From Chryseobacterium aureum (GTDB lineage Bacteria > Bacteroidota > Bacteroidia > Flavobacteriales > Weeksellaceae): DNA of 64,000 nt. The number at the start of each line of letters is the position of its first letter. Position 1 is the first letter of the stretch. Below the pieces are notes generated by a model. The model was not told where the DNA came from. It did not search any database and saw nothing but the letters and a program-made list of their open reading frames with translations. This document shows positions 8,562 through 16,734 of the stretch, piece by piece. The stretch covers positions 2,604,001 to 2,668,000 of the forward strand of contig NZ_CP034661.1 in the NCBI RefSeq assembly GCF_003971235.1, in the 5' to 3' direction. Position numbers and translations under genes: made by a program.

Positions 8562-8852
8562 CTATGCCATTTCTTTTTTCTTGATTAGTAGCTTTTTAGC
8601 TGTATCAACACAAAGATCCAAACTTTCTTCAAAACTTGTGGATGTCTTCTTTACGACAATATCATCTCCCGGAACGGCTAAAATAATCTCAGCAGTTTTA
8701 TTAGCTTTATCAGCATTATTTTCCACTTTTAAAAATACCTTGCACTCCTGAATTTTATCATAAAAGGTATCCAATTTGCTTACTTTTTTGTCAATGTGTG
8801 ACTCTAGTGGTTCGTGTGGTGTTAAACCAATTGATTGAACTGAAATCTTCAT
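8562..8852 (-). CDS. hpf: Ribosome hibernation-promoting factor, HPF/RaiA family
   Basis: 96 residues with the compact beta-alpha-beta-beta-beta-alpha fold of HPF/YfiA proteins: MKISVQSIGLTPHEPLESHIDKKVSKLD, central strands CKVFLKVEN and KTAEIILAVPGDDIVV, and a C-terminal helix DLCVDTAKKLL. It is a short-form protein without the C-terminal dimerisation domain of long HPF. These proteins bind the 30S decoding region and inactivate ribosomes in stationary phase. Its ATG overlaps the xerC stop (ATGA-type 4-bp overlap), so the two are translationally coupled. Confidence 0.9.
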   Translation of the reverse strand: MKISVQSIGLTPHEPLESHIDKKVSKLDTFYDKIQECKVFLKVENNADKANKTAEIILAVPGDDIVVKKTSTSFEESLDLCVDTAKKLLIKKKEMA

Positions 8853-9739
8853 AATTCTTCTTTTTTTGATGCTCGAGGGTGAGCCTGATTAAACACTTTT
8901 TTCAATTGTTCAATATTAGCATTCGTATAGACTTGAGTACTGGCAAGACTGGAATGCCCTAATATTTTTTTAACTTTGGAGATCTCCGCCCCATTATCCA
9001 AAACATGTGTAGCAAAGCTATGCCGAAGGATGTGAGGACTTTTTTTTTCTTTCGTTGTTATAAGACTAAGGTACTTATTAACTACCACATAAACAAATTT
9101 TTCGTTGAGTTTTTTCCCTTTCTTATTCACAAAAAAACAGGATTTAAATTCCGCCTGTGGATTTCTTATTTCCAGATAACTTTTAAGGAGTTCAGACAGT
9201 TCATCAGAAACAGGAATTACCCTTTCTTTATTTCCCTTCCCTATTACTTTTAATTCATTTCCGTATAAGTCAACATTCTCAAATATCAGGCCACAAAGTT
9301 CTGCCTTACGCATCCCTGTCTGATAAAGCACTTCCATAATACATTTTTCAAGCACATCATGTATCTGCTCGAAGACCCTATCATTAAGGTCTGTCATTTC
9401 TTCTTTAGACATAGGAATCTGTTTTTCAGCATAAAACTTCAGGGACGAGATACCTTCGGTGGGAGAAACCTTAATTTCACCAATTTTTAAAAGAAAAAGA
9501 TAAAAACTTCGGAGGGAAGATAATTTTCTGTTGATACTTCTCTTTGAAATACCATTTTCACTCAGTTCAACAATAAAATTTCTGATAATTTTCTTATCTG
9601 CTTTTGCTAAATTGTCAGCAGATTCTGTCCGGAGAAGGAAATAGGAAAAGTCTTCAAGGTCTTTTTTGTAGCTTGTGACGGTATGAGGAGAATATCTTTT
9701 TTCGAATTGCAGGTATTCTAAAAACTTTTCCAGCATCAT
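8849..9739 (-). CDS. xerC: Tyrosine recombinase XerC
   Basis: 296 residues, full length for XerC/XerD. An N-terminal SAM-like core-binding domain (about 1-95) precedes the catalytic domain with R144 (TGMRKAEL), K168, H236-x-x-R239 (HILRH), H262 (LGHSS) and nucleophile Tyr271 (QVYTNAN). With a partner Xer protein it resolves chromosome dimers at dif. Of two adjacent ATGs the ORF start MMLEKFLEY is used. It lies between rpsU and hpf, an order I recognise from Flavobacteria. Choice of XerC over XerD is by context. Confidence 0.9.
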   Translation of the reverse strand: MMLEKFLEYLQFEKRYSPHTVTSYKKDLEDFSYFLLRTESADNLAKADKKIIRNFIVELSENGISKRSINRKLSSLRSFYLFLLKIGEIKVSPTEGISSLKFYAEKQIPMSKEEMTDLNDRVFEQIHDVLEKCIMEVLYQTGMRKAELCGLIFENVDLYGNELKVIGKGNKERVIPVSDELSELLKSYLEIRNPQAEFKSCFFVNKKGKKLNEKFVYVVVNKYLSLITTKEKKSPHILRHSFATHVLDNGAEISKVKKILGHSSLASTQVYTNANIEQLKKVFNQAHPRASKKEEL

Positions 9740-9754
9740 GGGTATAAAAATAAA

Positions 9755-9792
9755 AATTCACTCCTCAAATATAAGAATTTAAGAAGTGAATT
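9755..9792 (-). terminator. rpsU terminator overlapping a candidate xerC-hpf promoter
   Basis: AATTCACT (9755-9762) and AGTGAATT (9785-9792) form an 8-bp stem followed on the minus strand by a T-rich tract, which fits a terminator for rpsU. Inside the loop, on the same strand, lies TATATTTG (9766-9773), a perfect -7 box 27-34 bp upstream of xerC. Terminator and promoter therefore seem to share the same 38 bp. Confidence 0.5.
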
Positions 9793-9814
9793 AATATATG
9801 GTTAAGAAAAAATC

Positions 9815-10012
9815 TTAAGCCTGCTCTTCTTTGCTAAGTGCTCTTTGTTTGTAAGCCGCTTTTAATCTAGCTTGTCTCAAAGTTACAGAAGGCTTAATAA
9901 ACTGTTGTCTAGATCTTAATTGACGAACAGTTCCTGTTTTATCAAATTTTCTCTTGTATTTTTTTAAAGCTCTGTCGATGGATTCACCATCTTTTACTGG
10001 AATTATTAACAT
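9815..10012 (-). CDS. rpsU: 30S ribosomal protein S21
   Basis: 65 residues, very basic, beginning MLIIPVKDGESIDRALKKYKR, the standard S21 start, with the RKFDKTGTVRQLRSRQQF segment. S21 binds near the 3' end of 16S rRNA in the 30S platform; in Flavobacteria it is linked to sequestration of the anti-Shine-Dalgarno sequence. It has its own promoter (10036-10065) and a terminator hairpin downstream. Confidence 0.95.
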   Translation of the reverse strand: MLIIPVKDGESIDRALKKYKRKFDKTGTVRQLRSRQQFIKPSVTLRQARLKAAYKQRALSKEEQA

Positions 10013-10035
10013 ATTTTACATCTCATTTTGGATTG

Positions 10036-10065
10036 CAAAACTAGACAATTTTTCTCAGATCACAA
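10036..10065 (-). promoter_or_regulatory. rpsU promoter
   Basis: Minus strand: -7 box TAGTTTTG (10036-10043) and -33 TTG (10063-10065), 19 bp apart, giving a short leader of about 17 nt before the rpsU ATG. It fits the Bacteroidota consensus. Confidence 0.7.
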
Positions 10066-10260
10066 AATATATTACCCTAAACAATTACATCCTGGCTTAC
10101 GAATTTTGAAAAACCCCTTTATTAAAGGCTATTAAGAGACCATAATATTTTTATCCACAATGACTGAATTTTATTTCTTAAACAGCTTCAACAAATTTAA
10201 TCTACTATCTGACCGTTATTAAAATCATTCATATTAATAAAATGTAAACAAAAAAAATAG

Positions 10261-10268
10261 TATCTTTG
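10261..10268 (+). promoter_or_regulatory. ssrA promoter -7 box
   Basis: TATCTTTG matches TAnnTTTG and lies 17 bp upstream of the first base of tmRNA, at the right distance for transcription to begin shortly before the mature 5' end. Confidence 0.7.
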
Positions 10269-10284
10269 CATTCACTTTATTTAC

Positions 10285-10683
10285 GGGGTTGACTGGTTTC
10301 GACAGCAAGACCAATGGGTAAGTAAGCATGCAGAGAACCGTAGCGCGATCTCTATAATCCCTTGCTACAAAATTTTAACTGGCAACGAAGAGTTCGCTCT
10401 TGCAGCTTAATATCGAAGTATAGTAGATCAAGCGTTTTCCCGAAGATTTCAGTAGGGAAGCAAGATATTCCACAAATGCTCTGTTCTGCGGCGTTTGATC
10501 CTGGGATATAGGAATGCGGAAATAAGGCTTTAGAAGCTTTGGCTAAAGCTCGAAAACTTCAGAAGATAAGCTGGTAGTTGGGTGTCTATCCTCTGCTTCC
10601 AGTCGAAAAATAATGGTAGAATAAGCATGTAGAAAGCTTATGTATTGCTTGTTTGGACGAGGGTTCGAATCCCTCCAACTCCA
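10285..10683 (+). ncRNA. ssrA: Transfer-messenger RNA (tmRNA)
   Basis: About 399 nt. The 5' GGGGTTG pairs with CAACTCC at the 3' end to form the tRNA-like acceptor, and the T-arm GAGGG-TTCGAAT-CCCTC precedes it. The start GGGGUUGACUGGUUUCGACAG is the classic one-piece tmRNA 5' end. An internal reading frame at 10381-10410 encodes the proteolysis tag GNEEFALAA followed by TAA. With SmpB, tmRNA rescues stalled ribosomes. Its 3' end is the attachment site of the island that follows, so the last ~24 bases are recombination-derived but still pair correctly. Confidence 0.97.
10381..10410 (+). other. tmRNA proteolysis-tag reading frame
   Basis: Codons GGC AAC GAA GAG TTC GCT CTT GCA GCT TAA give the tag GNEEFALAA (after the Ala carried by tmRNA). 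The ALAA end is the usual ClpXP degron. Confidence 0.9.
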
Positions 10684-10685
10684 CT
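10662..10685 (+). other. attL: ssrA 3' end, left boundary of the island
   Basis: This 24-bp stretch at the T-loop/acceptor end of ssrA recurs at 39442-39465. GGTTCGAA and the last 14 bases (CCTCCAACTCCACT) are identical; only two central bases differ. It is the left edge of the integrated element. Confidence 0.88.
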
Positions 10686-10687
10686 TT

Positions 10688-10719
10688 AAAACCTGTAAAT
10701 CACTAATTTACAGGTTTTT
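10688..10719 (+). terminator. Island-borne terminator now serving ssrA
   Basis: AAACCTGTAAAT and ATTTACAGGTTT form a 12-bp stem with a 5-nt loop, followed by a short T-run. It begins 4 bp after the tmRNA 3' end and lies inside the element. The native ssrA terminator has been displaced to 39466-39494. Confidence 0.8.
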
Positions 10720-10730
10720 CTAATCTTAGA

Positions 10731-10747
10731 TGCCAGTTAAGGTGCTA
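10731..10747 (+). repeat. 17-bp end-proximal direct repeat, left copy (candidate integrase arm site)
   Basis: TGCCAGTTAAGGTGCTA here matches TGCCAGTTTAGGTGCTA at 39316-39332 with one mismatch, in the same orientation. One copy lies 46 bp inside attL and the other 110 bp inside attR, as expected of arm-type binding sites for a tyrosine integrase. The role is inference. Confidence 0.5.
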
Positions 10748-10931
10748 ATTCAAATTGTAGAATTTTGTCAATAGCTACGCAGATATCTTATTAATTGACG
10801 AGATTTCAAATTATTTAAGCTGCAATCCAATCAGCTCATTTAGATAAAGTTTTTTTACAAATTAAGAGGTGGATTATTATTTTTTAATTTACCTTAAATT
10901 ATTATATATTTAGAATGTAAATTTGAATGCT

Positions 10932-10939
10932 TAAATTTG
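10932..10939 (+). promoter_or_regulatory. Candidate -7 box for the IetAS-like operon
   Basis: TAAATTTG matches TAnnTTTG and ends 23 bp upstream of the ATPase ATG. A second match lies at 10918-10925. The AT-rich background makes chance matches likely. Confidence 0.4.
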
Positions 10940-10962
10940 CAATTTAAAATTACACATAATCT

Positions 10963-11973
10963 ATGAACCAGACCCTACTTACCAGATTATTTAAATCTAT
11001 CGAAGGCAACAAAGAAGAGCCTCTGGTAAGGATAGCTTATTCTATTATTGAGGATGAAAGAAAAAAGGGACATTTGAAATTGGCAGATAGACTTGATACA
11101 ATTTTAGAAGGCAATCTTGCAAAAGTTATTGAACCAAATAGATCACAAGTATTAAAACTCACTAAAAGTAAAGACGAAACATTTTCTATTCCTGCGGACA
11201 GAAGGTATAAGTTACCTCTAGCTACTCATATCGAAAATGATTTTTTAAGACACGATATGGTTCTTGCCCCTTCTGTAGAAGAAAAAGTTTTGAGGATTGA
11301 AAAAGAATATATAGCAAGAGAAAGATTAGCTCACCACGGTCTTAGACCCCGTCAAAAAATACTTTTATATGGTAGTTCAGGGTGCGGAAAAAGTATGACA
11401 GCTGAAAGAATTGCTTGGGATTTAGGCCTACCTTTTTATAAAGTTCGTTTCGACACAATAATCTCTTCTTATTTAGGGGAATCAGCTTCAAATCTCAATA
11501 AGTTGTTTGAAAGTATCGAAAACTACCCTTGCGTATTGCTCTTAGATGAGTTTGATATTATAGGACAGCAAAGAGATTCAAAATCTAATGATATTGGAGA
11601 AATCCACCGAATTGTCAACATAGTTTTAGGACTTCTGGAAGAGTACAAAGGTCAAGGAATTTTAATCGCCACAACAAATTTAGAAGGTAGTTTAGATAAG
11701 GCTTTATTTAGAAGGTTTGATGAAATCATTGAATTACCTAGGCCAAATGAAAATGAAATCATTGATTTACTTAAAATAACATTTTCAGCTCTAAGACTTA
11801 GTAAAGAGATTGATCTTAATAAATGTGCATCTAAGATGCAAGGATTATCATATGCACTTGTTGTTAAAATAGCAAATGATGCCGCAAAAAAATCTATTAT
11901 AAATTCTAGCAAAGATATTTCTGTAAATGATTTGGACAAAGCACTGGAGGAAAACTTAGCTTTTAACAAATAG
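10963..11973 (+). CDS. AAA+ ATPase, IetA-like component of an ATPase/subtilase system
   Basis: 336 residues. An N-terminal helical segment (1-100) precedes a single AAA+ module: Walker A GSSGCGKS (137-144), Walker B LLLDEFD (D195, E196), sensor-1 Asn239 (ATTN), arginine-finger pair R250/R251 and a C-terminal lid to about 330. The module resembles FtsH/katanin-type AAA domains but has no protease domain of its own. The subtilase gene begins 4 bp downstream. This pairing matches IetA/IetS: described as a plasmid stability/incompatibility pair in Agrobacterium, and ietAS as an antiphage system in a defence-island screen (Gao et al. 2020). The ATPase probably controls or feeds the protease. Homology is by architecture, not by search. 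Confidence 0.82.
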   Translation: MNQTLLTRLFKSIEGNKEEPLVRIAYSIIEDERKKGHLKLADRLDTILEGNLAKVIEPNRSQVLKLTKSKDETFSIPADRRYKLPLATHIENDFLRHDMVLAPSVEEKVLRIEKEYIARERLAHHGLRPRQKILLYGSSGCGKSMTAERIAWDLGLPFYKVRFDTIISSYLGESASNLNKLFESIENYPCVLLLDEFDIIGQQRDSKSNDIGEIHRIVNIVLGLLEEYKGQGILIATTNLEGSLDKALFRRFDEIIELPRPNENEIIDLLKITFSALRLSKEIDLNKCASKMQGLSYALVVKIANDAAKKSIINSSKDISVNDLDKALEENLAFNK

Positions 11974-11977
11974 TTTT

Positions 11978-14446
11978 ATGGAAAAATTCCCTCATCTACA
12001 ATTCCTTCAAAAGGTTTCTGGGAAACCTCGTTTAAATGGAGGCCCTAACAATAACCCAATTACAGAGGAAAATAAGCGTAATCGAGGAAGTCATTCTGGT
12101 AATTTACTGAACAAAACTACTCAATTAAAGACTGATTGGAATAATGAATTATCGGTAAGAGAACAAAATGGTTTGGCTCCTCTAGATGCTGATATTATAC
12201 CTATTTTTCTTAAAATAAATCCAAAATTAATTAATTACGATTTTGATTTAAAACAATTTGGAATAGAAATAATTTCAGAAGAAGATGATGGTTATATTAT
12301 AGGTGCTTCTCTAGATAGTTTTGCGTCTTTGGACGAAAAGATAAATAAATTTTTAAATGCCGAACACGGAGGAGGTCAAATAGCAGAATTTTGGGAAATT
12401 ATAGATGGCAATCAATGGAAGCCTGATCATATACTTTCGGACTATTTAAAATCTATATGGCAAAGTGTTGATGAAAGTACTATTTATAAATTAGAGATTG
12501 GGGTTGCATTTGACAAACCGCTGGCAAAAGCCCCAGATCCAAATAAGCAGGGGTATGTAGGAAGGTTGGAAAAACATACTCAAGAACTTATCGCGCGTGA
12601 TGAAAGGTTTCTTCAAAGACAAGATGAATTTGAAGAATTTATTAATTACTACGGTACTATTACCAGCAATCTTATTGATTTGGAAGATAGTTTTTGTTGC
12701 GAAGTTGAAATTAATGGAAAGGGCCTAAAAGACTTAGTATTAAACTATCCTTTTGTTTTTGAAGTTTCAGAGGTTGATGAAATTGTAGGTGTAAATTCAG
12801 AATCTGAAGAAACTGAAATATTCGAAATTGAAATTATTGAACCAGAAGAAAACGCCCCTGAAATAGGAGTGATTGATAGTGGTATAATGGAAGGGAATAA
12901 ATATATTTCCTCAGCTATAATTTCTGAGAACTCAAAATCTTATATTATCGGAGACACTTCTACGGCAGATTATGTAAAAGGTGGGGGACACGGAACTCGT
13001 GTAGCAGGAGCAATTTTGTACCCATACGGCATTAGTAATGTCTCCAATCCGTATCAACTCCCTTGCTATATAAGAAATCTAAGAATTTTAAATCAGGATA
13101 ATAAACTTACGGATAAACTTCCTGCCCAACTAATGCAGGAAATAATTGCTGACAATGAAGATTGTAGAGTGTTTAACCTTTCCGTAAATTCTTGTTTACC
13201 ATCTAGGACTAAACATATGTCATCTTGGGCAGCCACGATTGACACACTTATAAATGAAAAAAACATACTATTTTTAATATCTGCTGGAAATATTTCAATT
13301 AGTGATGAAAGAGGTTTTGGTATTAATCGCTATATTGAAGAAGGAAAAAATTATCCGGATTATTTAAATGAACCTTTTTGTAGAATTGCAAATCCTGCGC
13401 AAAGTAGCTTTGCTATTACTGTAGGATCAATAAATCATATATCGTTTGATGATGATGATTTTAAATCGTTAGGAAATGAGAATACTATATCGCCCTTTTC
13501 AAGAATTGGAACGGGTATATGGGGAATGATAAAACCAGATGTTGTTGAATATGGTGGAGGACTAGGAATTTCTAAGATAGGTAATATTGTTTCAATTAAA
13601 AATGAACTATCTCCAGAACTAGTACGCTCTACTTTACACGGAGGTTCAGCAATTGGAAATGATATTGTAGGAACTTCATTTGCAACTCCAAAAGTTTCAT
13701 ATATTGTATCGCAACTCTTGAAACTTTATCCTGAAGAAAATGTAAATTTATTAAGAGGATTAGTAGTGCAAGGTGCTAGATTGCCGGAACCATATTTTGA
13801 AAACCCTTCTGCAACTAGCATAAAACATTTCGGTTACGGCATACCTTCTCTGGAAAGGGTAACTAAAAATAATGAGCAACGTATAACTTTTTATAACACT
13901 GGAAATATTAGGGCAGAAGAAGGACATATTTATTCATTAAAGATTCCAGAGTTTTTAAGGTCTCCTGCAGAAGAATATGATATATTAATTGAAGTGACTG
14001 TTTCTTACACTGCAAAAGTAAGAAGAACAAGACAGAAAACTAAATCTTATTTGTCTTCTTGGCTAGATTGGACAAGTTCTAAAGTTGGAGAAGTGTTTGA
14101 CGAATTTAAAGACTATGTTCTTAAAGAAATTGAAAATGAAGTAACAACTTATGACAGAGATTTTAGAAATGCGATGTCAAGCTGGAACTGGAAAATAAAA
14201 AGTGACAAAAGAGGCGAGGTAGATGGAATTAGCAGAACGAATAGTACTGTTCAAAAAGACTGGACTATAATAAAATCGCATGAGTTGCCAGAAGATATTA
14301 ATTTCGCTATTAGAGGTCATAAAGGCTGGGATAAATCTAACAGTGAAATCCCATATTCGTTAGTAGTATCAATTGAAATCTTAAATTCAAATTTGGAAAT
14401 TTATGAAGCAATTCGAATTGAAAACGAAATTGAACTCCCAGTATAA
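11978..14446 (+). CDS. S8 subtilisin-like serine protease, IetS-like component
   Basis: 822 residues with a complete catalytic triad: D300 (GVIDSG), H338 (GGHGTRVAG) and S567 (GTSFATPK), plus the oxyanion Asn438 (SAGN). There is no signal peptide, so it acts in the cytosol, unlike most subtilases. About 290 residues precede the catalytic domain with no recognised fold, and about 200 follow it (beta-rich, with an ERITFYNTGNI-like start and a tryptophan-rich region near 690-740). It follows the ATPase gene with a 4-bp gap and precedes a small gene by 11 bp. In ietAS-type systems the protease is thought to be the toxic effector; its substrate is not evident here. Confidence 0.85.
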   Translation: MEKFPHLQFLQKVSGKPRLNGGPNNNPITEENKRNRGSHSGNLLNKTTQLKTDWNNELSVREQNGLAPLDADIIPIFLKINPKLINYDFDLKQFGIEIISEEDDGYIIGASLDSFASLDEKINKFLNAEHGGGQIAEFWEIIDGNQWKPDHILSDYLKSIWQSVDESTIYKLEIGVAFDKPLAKAPDPNKQGYVGRLEKHTQELIARDERFLQRQDEFEEFINYYGTITSNLIDLEDSFCCEVEINGKGLKDLVLNYPFVFEVSEVDEIVGVNSESEETEIFEIEIIEPEENAPEIGVIDSGIMEGNKYISSAIISENSKSYIIGDTSTADYVKGGGHGTRVAGAILYPYGISNVSNPYQLPCYIRNLRILNQDNKLTDKLPAQLMQEIIADNEDCRVFNLSVNSCLPSRTKHMSSWAATIDTLINEKNILFLISAGNISISDERGFGINRYIEEGKNYPDYLNEPFCRIANPAQSSFAITVGSINHISFDDDDFKSLGNENTISPFSRIGTGIWGMIKPDVVEYGGGLGISKIGNIVSIKNELSPELVRSTLHGGSAIGNDIVGTSFATPKVSYIVSQLLKLYPEENVNLLRGLVVQGARLPEPYFENPSATSIKHFGYGIPSLERVTKNNEQRITFYNTGNIRAEEGHIYSLKIPEFLRSPAEEYDILIEVTVSYTAKVRRTRQKTKSYLSSWLDWTSSKVGEVFDEFKDYVLKEIENEVTTYDRDFRNAMSSWNWKIKSDKRGEVDGISRTNSTVQKDWTIIKSHELPEDINFAIRGHKGWDKSNSEIPYSLVVSIEILNSNLEIYEAIRIENEIELPV

Positions 14447-14457
14447 ATAATAAGCAA

Positions 14458-14754
14458 ATGAAAAAAAGTATAAACATTTTATTTGGTAATGATCTAAAAG
14501 ATATGGGTTATAAAATGTCCACAGTTAATCATTTTGAAAAGAAACACAAAAACTACATTTATTGCATTGCTAAAGATATAAATGAATTTTTGTTGTTACG
14601 ATTACTAGTAAGTAACTCTTTTGGAGAAACTAAATGTATTCAAAGTAAATTTATACCTGACCTCTCTACATATTCAGTCAACGAATTTTTAAATATAATC
14701 AATGAAACAGAAAATAGTTATAAAAAACTGATAGACAGTCATAAAATTCATTGA
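14458..14754 (+). CDS. Small protein of unknown function, third gene of the IetAS-like operon
   Basis: 98 residues (MKKSINILFGNDLKDMGY...), basic, with no recognised domain, signal or membrane segment. It begins 11 bp after the protease stop on the same strand and so is probably co-transcribed. Described ietAS loci have two genes, so this could be an accessory or regulatory component, or an unrelated passenger. The reading frame is unbroken and codon use matches its neighbours. A run of ten G residues lies just beyond its stop codon. Confidence 0.6.
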   Translation: MKKSINILFGNDLKDMGYKMSTVNHFEKKHKNYIYCIAKDINEFLLLRLLVSNSFGETKCIQSKFIPDLSTYSVNEFLNIINETENSYKKLIDSHKIH

Positions 14755-14771
14755 AGTGTTTTACTGAAAAA

Positions 14772-14781
14772 GGGGGGGGGG
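14772..14781. repeat. Homopolymer G10 tract
   Basis: Ten consecutive G residues in otherwise very AT-rich DNA, 17 bp after the stop codon of the small gene at 14458-14754. The next gene is on the opposite strand and ends at 14914, so the tract is in a convergent intergenic gap and not in a coding region I can see. Confidence 0.7.
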
Positions 14782-14913
14782 CAAACTCTTTCATTTTATT
14801 TAAAAATCCTATTCATCTGTCTTTTAAATTGATATAAAATCCAGATTTAATATTTTTGAAAGATGATAGTTCTTCTCATATTAATTATTAAATTTAGAGT
14901 ATCATAAGATTCT

Positions 14914-15624
14914 CTAGGGATTAGGCATCTTTTCTATGTACATACATTCACTGACTTCATTTCGCCTATCAAAATATTTATAGTCACTTTCTTTTAAAAT
15001 TGTACTACCCCTACTCCATCTTATCTTCCAGTTTCTATCTCCGAAAAACACAAAGGGAACCTTTAAAATACTTGATTCTGCATTTAAATATTCTATCTTC
15101 CACTTCCAACTAGGTTTTTGATTTTCTACATAACAACTTTTATCATTCCAAACTTCTAAATATTCCTCTCCCTCTATACTAATACCATTATCAATTTGGA
15201 GAACAGGGTTGATAAGTTTAAACATCTCTACTTTATCAGTTCTATTCTTCTTTGAGTTTTCAGGAAAATAATCGAAACCTTGCTTTTTCCAATAGAATTG
15301 AGATTCTTTTGGGGAACAATATAAATATAATGTTTTGATCTTACTATGCTGTAGATTCTTTTCTATTTCATTAAGAACTAGCTTCCCAATGCCATTACCT
15401 CTAAGATTAGCTTTGACTTCTGCTAACGAAATAAAAACACTAACCTCTTTTATGTTAAGAGCATAATATGCAATTGCTATATCATAAACTGTTGCAACAA
15501 TTAATGAGTTATTTTTATAACAATTATAAATAGTACTCATACTAGATTCAGGGTAATCGATCCAACTTTTAATTTCATACAAATTTTTTTCTGTCGGCTT
15601 AAAAGATATTTTTATATTTTCCAT
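14914..15624 (-). CDS. GNAT-family N-acetyltransferase with an extra C-terminal domain
   Basis: 236 residues. The N-terminal ~120 residues form a GNAT domain: strand VFISLAEVKANLRGNGIG carries the acetyl-CoA pyrophosphate loop (R75-x-x-G-x-G80), followed by KTLYLYCSPKES and FYWKKQGFDYF (motif B). Residues ~125-236 are an uncharacterised Trp-rich extension. It lies 27 bp downstream of the HNH-motif gene on the same strand and is probably in one operon with it. The acceptor substrate cannot be told; GNATs near toxin or defence genes can modify proteins, tRNA or small molecules. Confidence 0.8.
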   Translation of the reverse strand: MENIKISFKPTEKNLYEIKSWIDYPESSMSTIYNCYKNNSLIVATVYDIAIAYYALNIKEVSVFISLAEVKANLRGNGIGKLVLNEIEKNLQHSKIKTLYLYCSPKESQFYWKKQGFDYFPENSKKNRTDKVEMFKLINPVLQIDNGISIEGEEYLEVWNDKSCYVENQKPSWKWKIEYLNAESSILKVPFVFFGDRNWKIRWSRGSTILKESDYKYFDRRNEVSECMYIEKMPNP

Positions 15625-15651
15625 CTTATTGGTTAGTTATAGTATTATAAA

Positions 15652-16734
15652 TTAAAAAAATCTATTTTTTTCTCCAATTTGAATTTCAATTAAACTCTCC
15701 CAGCATTTACCATCTCCCCATTCAAGCTTAAATTTAATAGGGATTTGTGAATCAATTAATTCTAAAGTCACTATCTCAATTTTTAGTATCCTATTAATGA
15801 AATTTAGTGGGGGACTATCATCTCCATTTAGTCTATCTTGAGACGGAATAGATATTAATCTTGAAATTTCGAGTTTTATTAGTCGCTCTAATTTTACAAT
15901 ATCATCTTTAAATCTCCAATAGTAATATGAGAAAAAAGAGCCAAATAAAGGTGTATGGTGCATATCGCCAAAATTTGTACTTAGTGCGATCATTATTGCT
16001 TGCTTGGCAGCATCTTCTCCTTTCACCAATTTAAAATCTCCATTTTCAAATTCAAAACCCATTGATATATCTGCCAAGTCGTAAGGAGTTGTTCGTTTAG
16101 ATTTTTCGAAAGTTGATAGTGAAACTGTGTATTTGTTATCTAAGAATTCCCAGTTTAGATTTCCTGAAATTAGTCTCCCATCTCCTTGTGTTTCTATAAT
16201 AATATATTTATTTATTACAGATTCATTATCATTAAAATTAATGACATCATTAATGTCTCCAAGGATAAAGCTTACAATTTCAAATATCCATACTCCATCA
16301 TTGGCAGATCTCCAAATTGCGTCAATAACAATATTACTACCAATGGCAACAAAAGTTGTTGGAATATGATATAATACTTCTTTCTCTAAATTTTCTAATA
16401 AATTAAAAGCCTTTTTTTCTGCAAGAATTTTCCATTGAATTAATGTCTCTGCTGAATAATTATAGTAATCAGAATCAATAATTTTTGCATGATGTTTACA
16501 CAACCATATGCCATTATCAATAGAACTTCTTTGTTCTTGAGACATATATTCATTATAGCGTGGGCCAAGTGGAGCAGCAGCATAAATGTGGCATGCCTCG
16601 CCTAAATTTATTACAGTATTATTACCTTTATGACCAGCTCCAACCGTAATTCTTCCACATCCTGGAAACGAACAGCGCCAAGCCACTCGTTTTGCTAAAA
16701 TCTCTTTTGTTTTAGATGTAAAGTTATCTCTCAT
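15652..16734 (-). CDS. HNH-motif (putative nuclease) protein with a large unknown C-terminal domain
   Basis: 360 residues. The N-terminal ~100 residues hold a zinc-finger-like HNH pattern: C21-x4-C26 (CSFPGC), C48-H49 in GEACHI, then N74 and C79/H81/H82 in NGIWLCKHHAKIID. This is the common small HNH module found at the N-terminus of accessory-genome proteins. The remaining ~240 residues are rich in beta structure and Trp and match nothing I recognise; they may be the sensing domain. It heads a minus-strand pair with the GNAT gene, converging on the IetAS-like operon. Nuclease activity is inferred from the motif only. Confidence 0.7.
   Translation of the reverse strand: MRDNFTSKTKEILAKRVAWRCSFPGCGRITVGAGHKGNNTVINLGEACHIYAAAPLGPRYNEYMSQEQRSSIDNGIWLCKHHAKIIDSDYYNYSAETLIQWKILAEKKAFNLLENLEKEVLYHIPTTFVAIGSNIVIDAIWRSANDGVWIFEIVSFILGDINDVINFNDNESVINKYIIIETQGDGRLISGNLNWEFLDNKYTVSLSTFEKSKRTTPYDLADISMGFEFENGDFKLVKGEDAAKQAIMIALSTNFGDMHHTPLFGSFFSYYYWRFKDDIVKLERLIKLEISRLISIPSQDRLNGDDSPPLNFINRILKIEIVTLELIDSQIPIKFKLEWGDGKCWESLIEIQIGEKNRFF

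Noticed and set aside
8279..8584. 101-residue plus-strand ORF over the tRNA-Tyr and tRNA-Thr genes
   Set aside because: It is translation of the antisense of two tRNA genes, a well-known false gene type (RAGFEPTK-like spurious proteins).
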